Source: an uncultured Blautia sp. | GTDB lineage: Bacteria; Bacillota; Clostridia; Lachnospirales; Lachnospiraceae | Length of the DNA: 8,073 bases | NCBI GenBank assembly: GCA_937900135.1 | Contig: CALCDJ010000029.1 | Coordinates: 1-8,073, forward strand | Direction of reading: 5' to 3' | In this document: piece after piece, positions 1-5,618 of the stretch | Layout of the letters: every line of letters begins with the position of its first letter | Position numbering within the stretch: the stretch's first letter is position 1 | The notes under the pieces: model-generated | Told to the model about the DNA's origin: nothing | What the model saw: only the letters and a program-made list of their open reading frames with translations | Database searches by the model: none | Program-made: the position numbers and the translations under genes

Positions 1-49
1 ACTCTATCATAGTCCTGTTGTCAAGAGTGTGCAGTATTTTTTTTGAGTG
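1..49. other. Non-kinase sequence after the truncated sensor gene
   Basis: The bases after the kinase fragment's TAG do not continue a kinase in any minus-strand frame. The expected end of the extracellular domain (often a W-Y-L-V-like stretch) is missing and stops appear quickly in the two other frames. The stretch holds a run of eight T (37-44) and, on the minus strand, TTGACA (24-19), which matches a -35 box but has no visible -10 partner before the window ends. It could be the edge of an inserted element or a deletion scar. The window ends too soon to tell. Confidence 0.35.
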
Positions 50-868
50 CTATAGCTTCTGATACATATAGAGCATATGCTTTTTTTCTACAGTGCCTCT
101 GTTTCCCTCCAGCTTCAGTTCCGGATCTTTCTCCCCTTCCGGAAGAACATTGGAAGTCAATGCAGTCCCCTGCGCATTTTCCAGATAAACCTTCATAGGA
201 AGGGTATCTCCTGTTGTTTCCAGATATTTCCGCAGATTGTTTTCTCCCACCCCGGCTACCAGAACAGCAACCGGATGATCAGGACGCACATCATATTTCT
301 GGTTCATAGGCATAAAGAAATTCAAAACCTTTTCTTCTGGATAAAAAACTTTTTTCATTACCTGATAACGTACATTTTTTTCTGCTCCATGAATCGCAGA
401 TTCATAATTCTCCATGATTTTTTCTTTGAACTCAGGGCAGGTCCATACCTCCCCGGCATACAGAACCGTATCCTTCTCCAGACGAATAATGGATACATAA
501 TCCACAAGAGAACTTCTTACCTCCATATCGTTGAGCATATGATATACATTATTTACGTTCATCAAACTATTTCTCTCAGTATTTTCCTCATAGGAAATAT
601 AGTCTTTTACTGCTTCGTTGTAAGCAATGCTTTCCATATTGCTGACGATGTTTTTGAACTCTGTTTCCAGTGTTTGATTAATGGTTGAAAGCTGTGCCTG
701 CGCAAAAAGACTGGATTTGTCTCTCAGGGAATGAACTGCAGAAACTGACGTAACAATCAAAATTCCAAGATTTGATAATACCAGCAGAAAGGTGATCAAA
801 AGCGCCAGTTTCCTATTAAAGTTCCATGTTTTTATTTTTTCAAAAGCAGCTTCTATTTTTTTCCTCAT
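50..868 (-). CDS. Truncated YesM-like sensor histidine kinase, N-terminal sensory part only
   Basis: This 272-residue protein has the front half of a YesM-type membrane sensor kinase. A short basic cytoplasmic start (residues 1-20) leads into one clear membrane helix (about 21-43). A long hydrophilic domain follows (about 45-272), predicted to lie outside the cell and to resemble the Cache-like sugar-sensing domains of this class. Full members run to roughly 550-600 residues, with a second membrane helix, HAMP, His-kinase and ATPase domains. None of these is present: the frame ends in TAG at 52-50, just where the second helix should approach. The start is well supported by AGAAGGGAG seven bases upstream of the ATG. 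The gene lies 80 bases after the permease gene, on the same strand, as expected for a sensor regulating a CUT1 importer. Without its catalytic half it cannot phosphorylate a response regulator, so it is probably a pseudogene or the remnant of an insertion or deletion. The family call is firm for architecture; the ligand is unknown. Confidence 0.75.
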   Translation of the reverse strand: MRKKIEAAFEKIKTWNFNRKLALLITFLLVLSNLGILIVTSVSAVHSLRDKSSLFAQAQLSTINQTLETEFKNIVSNMESIAYNEAVKDYISYEENTERNSLMNVNNVYHMLNDMEVRSSLVDYVSIIRLEKDTVLYAGEVWTCPEFKEKIMENYESAIHGAEKNVRYQVMKKVFYPEEKVLNFFMPMNQKYDVRPDHPVAVLVAGVGENNLRKYLETTGDTLPMKVYLENAQGTALTSNVLPEGEKDPELKLEGNRGTVEKKHMLYMYQKL

Positions 869-948
869 TGATGCGCTCCCTTCTGTTTCCTGTTCCTGAT
901 TTCATTTCTCTCATTATATCCCAGAAGGGAGAGGAAAGGAATCCTTTC

Positions 949-1791
949 TCAGCCTTTTACCGCTCCAGCCATCATACCCTTGATGAGTTTATCCTGTCCA
1001 AAAATAAATGCCACAATCATTGGAAGAACAGAAACAACCAAAACAGTCATAATCATTGGAACATTCATGGCATATTGTCCCTGATATTCCCAAATAGCAA
1101 GAGGAAGCGTTCTGTTCTGTGCACTCTGTGTTAGAGTCAGTGCAAAACTGAATTCATTCCACATATTTACACTGTTGTAAATAGCCAGGGTAGCCAATCC
1201 CGGTTTTACCAGCGGAAACATAATGGACCAGAACATACGATACTTTCCACATCCGTCGATTTCTGCCGCCTCTTCCAGTTCCTTCGGAATTCCCTGCATA
1301 AAAGTCACCAGAATAAACACCGAAATCGGAAGATTAAAAGCAATATATGGTCCAATCAATGCCCAGATAGAATCATAAAGATTCGTACGAACTGCCATAA
1401 GGAAAATCGGAAGCAGTGTCACATGGATCGGTACAGACATACATGCCACAACCAGACTGTAAATGGGTTTGTTCATTTTAAATTTAAATCTGGATAAGGG
1501 ATAGGAAGCACACGCGCTGATAAACAAAAGTATCGTCAATGATACCACAAGAACAATTACACTGTTTTTCAGATAGTTCCAAATGCTTCCCTGAAACACC
1601 TCAATATAATTATTCAGATATAACTTTTCCGGTAACTTGAACACACCACCCATAAGAAGCTCAAACTGCTCCTTGAAGGTTGCCATTACCATAAAGAAAA
1701 ATGGAAGGAAGCTAACCACGCACCAGAGCAAAACCAGTGCCCATACAATTATTTTTACACTAATTTTTTTTGCTTTTGATTCTTCTTTCAT
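949..1791 (-). CDS. CUT1 sugar ABC transporter permease, MalG-like
   Basis: This is the second inner-membrane subunit of a CUT1 carbohydrate importer. Counting from a GTG at 1797, hydrophobic helices fall near residues 15-37, 78-98, 112-134, 144-167, 199-219 and 247-267, the usual six. The cytoplasmic EAA loop that docks the ATPase is clear (residues 175-195, with E-A-A, D181-G182 and P195). The C-terminus ends in A-G-A-V-K-G, typical of MalG relatives, so the gene looks complete. Two starts are possible: GTG at 1797, overlapping the previous gene's TGA, or ATG at 1791. AGGAGG at 1802-1807 lies 4 bases from the GTG but 10 from the ATG, so I prefer the ATG (280 residues). The overlap implies translational coupling with the MalF-like partner. 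No ATPase gene lies nearby; a shared MsmX/MsmK-type ATPase is likely. The substrate cannot be read from the sequence. Confidence 0.93.
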   Translation of the reverse strand: MKEESKAKKISVKIIVWALVLLWCVVSFLPFFFMVMATFKEQFELLMGGVFKLPEKLYLNNYIEVFQGSIWNYLKNSVIVLVVSLTILLFISACASYPLSRFKFKMNKPIYSLVVACMSVPIHVTLLPIFLMAVRTNLYDSIWALIGPYIAFNLPISVFILVTFMQGIPKELEEAAEIDGCGKYRMFWSIMFPLVKPGLATLAIYNSVNMWNEFSFALTLTQSAQNRTLPLAIWEYQGQYAMNVPMIMTVLVVSVLPMIVAFIFGQDKLIKGMMAGAVKG

Positions 1792-1793
1792 GA

Positions 1794-2693
1794 TCACGCT
1801 TCCTCCTTTCCATTAATCAGACGCATTGTGATCAGTGAGATCACCGTAATCAAAATAAACATACCAGATGCGATCGCAGATGCATATCCCATGCGGTAGG
1901 ATTCAAATGCGTTGCTGTACATATAGGTAGCCATCAACTCAGAAGCATCTCCAGGGCCACCACCAGTCATAACATAGATCAAATCAAAATATTTCAGAGA
2001 ACCAACCATTGACAGAATAATCGCACTCTTAATAGATGGTTTCATCATAGGAAGAGCGACCTTCCAGAAATACTGGCTTCTTGTTGCACCATCAATAATA
2101 GCCGCCTCATATACATCGCCCGGCAGTCCACTGTACGCAGCCATAAAATACACCATGTAAAAAGGAATAAACTGCCAGCAGATAACGACAGTAATTGTAA
2201 GAAGTGCTGTATTGGGATTTCCCAAAAGGTCTATATTTTTCCCACCCAGCATACGAGAGATCGTAGATACCAAACCTGTATTTGCATCCAGTGCATATTT
2301 AAACAGATAACCGATTGCTACAGAAGACATCAGCATAGGAACAAACCATAACACTTTAAATATGGTTCCTTTTCTTCCCACACGGTCCAGAAATGTGGCA
2401 ATTGCCATACCAATGGGCATTTGAATTACAATAGAAAGAACCATAACGATCAGGTTATTTCCAAATGCTTTTCTAAATGTTTTGTCTCCCAAAAGTTCTT
2501 TCCAGTTATTTAATGCAATGAATTTTTTGTCTGCGGTAATACCATTCCATTCATATAAACTTGTCTGAAAAGAATTAAAAATCGGATAAATAATAAACAC
2601 TGCAATAAAAAGTAAAGCTGGAATCAGAAATACTGCCGCAGCCTTACGTACTTCCTGTTCTCTTCTCTTTGCCAATGAGCTTCCTGTCTCCAC
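1794..2693 (-). CDS. CUT1 sugar ABC transporter permease, MalF-like
   Basis: This is the first membrane subunit of the importer, 299 residues from a GTG start. Membrane helices are visible near residues 19-41, 78-101, 111-133, 163-186, 220-241 and 268-291. The EAA loop is at 196-216 (E196-A-A, D201-G202, P215), and the V-M-T-G-G-G-P-G stretch after helix five (241-248) is characteristic of MalF-type CUT1 permeases. The longer reading frame reaches an ATG at 2747, but that codon sits within a hairpin loop and has no ribosome site. The GTG at 2693 is preceded by AAGGGGGT with 7-base spacing and gives the expected short basic N-terminus. The stop overlaps the start region of the MalG-like gene. 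A terminator-like hairpin separates it from the binding-protein gene upstream, so its expression should be below that of the binding protein. The pair forms the transport channel in the cytoplasmic membrane. Confidence 0.93.
   Translation of the reverse strand: METGSSLAKRREQEVRKAAAVFLIPALLFIAVFIIYPIFNSFQTSLYEWNGITADKKFIALNNWKELLGDKTFRKAFGNNLIVMVLSIVIQMPIGMAIATFLDRVGRKGTIFKVLWFVPMLMSSVAIGYLFKYALDANTGLVSTISRMLGGKNIDLLGNPNTALLTITVVICWQFIPFYMVYFMAAYSGLPGDVYEAAIIDGATRSQYFWKVALPMMKPSIKSAIILSMVGSLKYFDLIYVMTGGGPGDASELMATYMYSNAFESYRMGYASAIASGMFILITVISLITMRLINGKEEA
1802..1807 (-). promoter_or_regulatory. Ribosome binding site of the MalG-like permease
   Basis: A perfect AGGAGG lies inside the last codons of the upstream permease gene. 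Its spacing (4 bases to GTG 1797, 10 to ATG 1791) decides the start in favour of the ATG, though both are usable. Its position inside the upstream gene fits coupled translation of the two permeases. Confidence 0.7.
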
Positions 2694-2699
2694 GGTTTT

Positions 2700-2707
2700 A
2701 CCCCCTT
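2700..2707 (-). promoter_or_regulatory. Ribosome binding site setting the GTG start of the MalF-like permease
   Basis: On the minus strand the stretch reads AAGGGGGT, with seven bases (TAAAACC) between its G run and the GTG at 2693. No comparable site precedes the upstream in-frame ATG at 2747, so this site fixes the start. Confidence 0.7.
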
Positions 2708-2724
2708 TTTGTCTATATTTTTCC

Positions 2725-2775
2725 AAAAAAAGCCACTGCACATGCATGGTGTGCTTTTTGTGCAGTGGTTTTTTT
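2725..2775 (-). terminator. Hairpin terminator/attenuator between binding protein and permeases
   Basis: A perfect 10-bp stem is formed by CCACTGCACA (2733-2742) and TGTGCAGTGG (2759-2768) around a 16-base loop. It is flanked by seven A (2725-2731) and seven T (2769-2775), so transcription on the minus strand meets the stem followed by C and seven T. This is a good intrinsic terminator shape, and the symmetry would also work on the other strand. It lies 21 bases after the binding-protein stop and 32 before the permease GTG. In sugar ABC operons, such hairpins commonly cause partial termination and stabilise the upstream message, giving more binding protein than permease. That role is inferred here. 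Confidence 0.85.
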
Positions 2776-2795
2776 GTTTACCTTATTCTTTGTCT

Positions 2796-4073
2796 TTATT
2801 CAGCCTTTGCAAGATAATCCTGCATTGCTGTCTGCATTTCCTTATTGGCTTCTTCCGGTGTAATCAGATTTCCAAAAATTTCCTGTGAGGTAGATTTATG
2901 CACTTCTGCCACCTCAGATGGAAGGTACTGATCATACCACAGCTGAATTCCCTGCGCTGCATTTACAGTGTCCAGAATTTCCTGTGTCAGTTCATCTTCT
3001 GCCTCAAAATTCTTCAATGGAATGATTTTTCCAAAACTCTTACGTTCTTTCTGTGCTTCTTCATCCAGAAGACTCTGAAGAAGTTTAAATGCGCCTTCTT
3101 TATCTTCACAGTTTTCAGAAATAGAGTACAGGTTATCACCAACAGTTCCTACGCAGAGGCTCTGGTCTGCATCAGAACCTTCCAGTTCCGGGAATGGGAA
3201 GAATCCTACATGCTCAATAAAGTCTGGATTTTCTCCGATCACTGTTCCAGGGAACCAGGAACCCATAAGATCCATAGCTGCCTGTCCGGTATAGAATAAC
3301 TGTCTTGCCTGTCCGCTGTCGTCATCCATACCGTTGAATCCTTCGTTAAAGTAACCCTTTTCTACCCATTCCTGAATCTTTTCTCCTGCATAAACAAAAG
3401 CTTCATCTTCAAAACTTCCTGTTCCTGCGGCTGCATTCTGGAATGGTTCCAATCCGCCTTTTCTGGTTGCAAAATACTGATAATACATGGAACCTGTCCA
3501 CTTTGTTGCATTGGCAAGAGCGAAAGGTGCAATGCCTTCTTCTACCAGCTTATCACAGATTGCTTCCAGTTCTGTCAGTGTCTTGGGCTCTTCCAGTCCA
3601 TATTTCTCAAATACATCTTTGTTGTAGAAAATTCCAGCCACAGAAATATTTTCTACCGGCATTGCATAGATCTTTCCATCATAGGTGCACTGTTCGATTC
3701 CTGCATCTACAAACTGGTCTTTATAATTGTCTTTTTCCATAAATTCCGTGATATCTGCACACTGTCCTGCTTCCACATAATCGATCATGGAAGATCCGCC
3801 CCAATGAATATAAATATCCGGTGTTTCTCCAGCGCTCATTGCCATGGACAGTTTCTGTTTATAGGAGTCGTTCTGCATCTGAACAACTTCCACCTCATAC
3901 TGAGGGTTCTCTTCCATGAAGCGTTTTGCACTGTTCTCCAGACAACTGGCCATAGTTCCTGTCTGGATATGCCAAAGTGTCAATTTTGTTTTTTCGTCCG
4001 CCTGTGCCGGAACGGAAAGCAAGGTACTTCCCACAAGTGCCATGGTTAAAGCAACTGCAAGTTTTCTTTTCAT
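2796..4073 (-). CDS. Extracellular sugar-binding protein of a CUT1 ABC transporter
   Basis: This 425-residue protein is a family 1 extracellular solute-binding protein that captures a sugar or oligosaccharide and delivers it to the two permeases downstream. A signal peptide covers residues 1-25: K2-R3-K4, a hydrophobic core, then A-Q-A before D26, a good signal peptidase I site. The mature protein starts with the typical L-T-L-W strand (31-34). It contains P-D-I-Y near 85-88 and the family hallmark Y-N-K-D-V-F-E-K-Y-G-L (150-160). Length is normal. Oddly for a Gram-positive binding protein there is no lipobox: the first cysteine is C44, so the usual lipid anchor is absent. The start is secure, with AAGGAGG nine bases upstream of the ATG. 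The 166 bases between this start and the preceding terminator should hold its promoter, but I saw no convincing -35/-10 pair or CcpA-type cre site, which may suggest activator dependence. The ligand is not identifiable by reading. Confidence 0.94.
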   Translation of the reverse strand: MKRKLAVALTMALVGSTLLSVPAQADEKTKLTLWHIQTGTMASCLENSAKRFMEENPQYEVEVVQMQNDSYKQKLSMAMSAGETPDIYIHWGGSSMIDYVEAGQCADITEFMEKDNYKDQFVDAGIEQCTYDGKIYAMPVENISVAGIFYNKDVFEKYGLEEPKTLTELEAICDKLVEEGIAPFALANATKWTGSMYYQYFATRKGGLEPFQNAAAGTGSFEDEAFVYAGEKIQEWVEKGYFNEGFNGMDDDSGQARQLFYTGQAAMDLMGSWFPGTVIGENPDFIEHVGFFPFPELEGSDADQSLCVGTVGDNLYSISENCEDKEGAFKLLQSLLDEEAQKERKSFGKIIPLKNFEAEDELTQEILDTVNAAQGIQLWYDQYLPSEVAEVHKSTSQEIFGNLITPEEANKEMQTAMQDYLAKAE

Positions 4074-4240
4074 TTTTTTGAACCTCCTTCGTTCTTTGTT
4101 GTTCTCTGTTTTTGATGGTTTTATCTTATCATTTCATCCTCTTTCTTCCTATAGAATTTTTTGTTCTCACTCTTTAATTTTTTATCATTTTTCCCTTGCA
4201 GAACAAGACTGACAAATTCCATTTGCATTTCCTGGTAAGA

Positions 4241-4274
4241 GAAAAAATAAGAGCCCTCCCATTGAGAGCTCTTA
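4241..4274 (-). terminator. Intrinsic terminator after the Rpn-family gene
   Basis: Outer arms TAAGAGC (4248-4254) and GCTCTTA (4268-4274) pair over 7 bp. One mismatch follows, then an inner 3-bp CTC/GAG stem closes a 5-base loop. On the minus strand the hairpin is followed directly by six T (4247-4242). It lies about 60 bases after the Rpn-family stop and separates that gene from the transporter operon, so the transporter needs its own promoter. Confidence 0.85.
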
Positions 4275-4334
4275 GATGTTTGGCATTTTTTGTATTCACC
4301 ATATCATTGTAATATTCGGAATATATCTTGTATT

Positions 4335-5309
4335 TTACAATATTTTGTATTTTTTTAATAGTTTCTGTTGAAATTCCCTGTCTGAAACTGCCCGTTTCAG
4401 ATCCTCCTGGCGATTTTCTTCAAGAAGCCTTTGTACCAAAACTCCCAGTTGTTCCATCGCCTTATTACGGCCATCCTCCTGTCCAGCCTCAAATCCGTCC
4501 TCATACGCTTCCTGCTTAATAGCCCGCTTATAAAACTCTTCATCAAATTCTTCCAAAAACATCCCTATAACCTCCTTACGGTGCACCCTCAGTACATCTG
4601 TCAGGATTTCTTCCGATAAACAGCGTTCTACTGCCATATCAACAGCTTCCTCCGGGTCTTTGATATATGTCAGATATTCCCGTATATAATGGACAAACTT
4701 GGAGTATTCTAACAGCGGTCTGCACTTTTCCATTAGTTCCCTGTTCTTCCCATAATTAATATTAAGAACAAGAGTTCTGCATTCCAAAGCAGGTTCCCCT
4801 GACAGTTCCTCTTCTTTCGGTTTCTGATAGCTTTCTGAAAGCCTCAAAATTTCCCGTTCCGGACGTAAGTCTGTCCCATTATAAAACACTACATACTGCG
4901 GATAAGGAACCCAAACCTTTTTTGAGCCGTACAGATTATATCCTTTTTTTGCAATATACGCCATATACAATCTGGAAAAGTAAGGAAGTCCCCTTAAAGG
5001 CATATTGGGGTTCCAGCTTCCCTGATGTTCTGCCAAAAACAAAACAGAATCCAATAAGAAAGAAATATCATTCTTGTATCCCAGATAAATAACATTTTCT
5101 AACGTTGTGATCGTGAGCGCTTCTGGATTCTCATATGCTGTTCCTCTGAGGGCATTATATAATTGTAAAAGTTTTTCCCTGTCAGAAAAAATAAACCGAA
5201 ACAGGGTATCTTTATGTTTTTTCTGCACAAATGTGCCTTTCTCTTTTGTGAGGGAAACAGTTTTTTTCTGTTTCGCATGGGAATTTTGCTTTTTTATCTT
5301 CTTGCCCAT
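4335..5309 (-). CDS. Rpn-family (PD-(D/E)XK) nuclease / putative transposase-like protein
   Basis: This 324-residue protein resembles the Rpn 'recombination-promoting nuclease/putative transposase' group common in Lachnospiraceae. Family features visible are a basic N-terminus (residues 1-32), K-D-T-L-F-R-F-I-F (33-41), and a candidate PD-(D/E)XK core: D81 in N-D-I-S-F and E94-H-Q96 in place of the usual (D/E)xK, followed by N-P-N-M-P-L-R (100-106). The last third is charged and helical, with a glycine-spaced stretch around 268-285. Known Rpn proteins cleave DNA and stimulate RecA-independent recombination; activity here is inference. I chose ATG 5309 because GGAGGT sits five bases upstream. 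An in-frame ATG at 5363 would add 18 hydrophobic residues and lacks a ribosome site. The gene has its own promoter candidate and terminator, so it is a self-contained unit placed between the glycosidase/nucleosidase genes and the importer. No terminal repeats or target duplications were seen around it. Confidence 0.82.
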   Translation of the reverse strand: MGKKIKKQNSHAKQKKTVSLTKEKGTFVQKKHKDTLFRFIFSDREKLLQLYNALRGTAYENPEALTITTLENVIYLGYKNDISFLLDSVLFLAEHQGSWNPNMPLRGLPYFSRLYMAYIAKKGYNLYGSKKVWVPYPQYVVFYNGTDLRPEREILRLSESYQKPKEEELSGEPALECRTLVLNINYGKNRELMEKCRPLLEYSKFVHYIREYLTYIKDPEEAVDMAVERCLSEEILTDVLRVHRKEVIGMFLEEFDEEFYKRAIKQEAYEDGFEAGQEDGRNKAMEQLGVLVQRLLEENRQEDLKRAVSDREFQQKLLKKYKIL

Positions 5310-5313
5310 GTCT

Positions 5314-5319
5314 ACCTCC
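5314..5319 (-). promoter_or_regulatory. Ribosome binding site setting the start of the Rpn-family gene
   Basis: GGAGGT on the minus strand lies five bases (counted after GGAGG) before the ATG at 5309. It decides that start over the upstream in-frame ATG codons at 5363 and 5321; the latter overlaps the ribosome site itself. Confidence 0.75.
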
Positions 5320-5417
5320 ATTATACTTAGAATTATGCAAATTGAAAAGCGGAAATATTCCATGTTCTCTTATTTTTATTTCTGGAAAAAATTTGGCGGA
5401 CGCCGATGAAAAAAAGA

Positions 5418-5435
5418 AACAGAAAATTTTCTGTT
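5418..5435. repeat. 18-bp perfect palindrome at the expected transcript start of the Rpn-family gene
   Basis: The stretch reads AACAGAAA then ATTTTCTGTT, identical on both strands. It begins at the position where transcription from the promoter at 5442-5470 should start. On the minus strand it is followed by TC and seven T (5415-5409). It may be a repressor operator, or as RNA a short AACAGA/TCTGTT stem followed by a U tract. The stem is GC-poor, so the terminator reading is weaker than the operator reading. Confidence 0.5.
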
Positions 5436-5441
5436 GCAATA

Positions 5442-5470
5442 ACTATAACACATTCTCACACTTATGTCAT
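5442..5470 (-). promoter_or_regulatory. Sigma-A-type promoter of the Rpn-family gene
   Basis: A -35 box ATGACA (5470-5465, 5 of 6 consensus) and a -10 box TATAGT (5447-5442, 5 of 6) are separated by exactly 17 bases. The predicted start near 5435 gives a leader of about 125 bases to the ATG at 5309. It is the best promoter match I found in the window. Confidence 0.6.
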
Positions 5471-5530
5471 ATAAACTTTTTATAAATATCATGAACACAT
5501 TTTTTAAATTTACTTGCAAAGTTTTGTCCA

Positions 5531-5574
5531 GAGATTCGAATCAGAATTTATTGGCACTATCTTCTTCGAATCCC
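5531..5574. repeat. Inverted repeat downstream of the nucleoside hydrolase gene
   Basis: GAGATTCGAA (5531-5540) and TTCGAATCCC (5565-5574) pair over 10 positions, with one G-U on the minus-strand RNA, around a 24-base loop. It begins 45 bases after the nucleoside hydrolase stop. It is not followed by a T run on the minus strand, so it is at best an mRNA-end structure or protein site rather than a classic terminator. The left arm contains the perfect palindrome GATTCGAATC (5533-5542). Confidence 0.5.
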
Positions 5575-5618
5575 TGCAATTTTCACTTCATTACATCATA
5601 TATTCCATTCATATTTAC

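Larger units (their letters stand above)
5310..5618. other. 309-base AT-rich spacer between Rpn-family and nucleoside hydrolase genes
   Basis: No gene with a ribosome site was found here on either strand. Reading along the minus strand, it holds an imperfect-stem inverted repeat (5531-5574), a sigma-A-like promoter (5442-5470), an 18-bp palindrome (5418-5435) with a following T run, and the leader and ribosome site of the Rpn-family gene. Short plus-strand frames here overlap the nucleoside hydrolase or lack start signals and look like chance. Confidence 0.6.

Noticed and set aside
77..688. Long open frame on the plus strand opposite the kinase fragment
   Set aside because: It has no ribosome site and a low-complexity, cysteine- and isoleucine-rich product. 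It is antisense to a clear sensor domain, so it is a shadow frame. The same applies to the other plus-strand frames in the window.
929..950. Inverted repeat around AAAGGA-A-TCCTTT after the MalG-like permease
   Set aside because: The arms are separated by a single base, so no stable RNA hairpin can form, and no T run follows. It is not called a terminator.
4074..4240. Promoter or cre operator before the binding-protein gene
   Set aside because: Candidate -35 boxes such as TTGTCA have no -10 at an acceptable distance, and no sequence fits a CcpA cre site well enough to report.
5320..5350. TATAAT just before the Rpn-family ribosome site
   Set aside because: Transcription from it would begin after the GGAGGT site and leave it out of the message, and the -35 match is poor. 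The promoter at 5442-5470 fits better.
5533..5580. Possible tRNA gene or fragment because of TTCGAATCCC
   Set aside because: No acceptor stem, anticodon arm or CCA end can be built around it. Only the short T-arm-like string is present.
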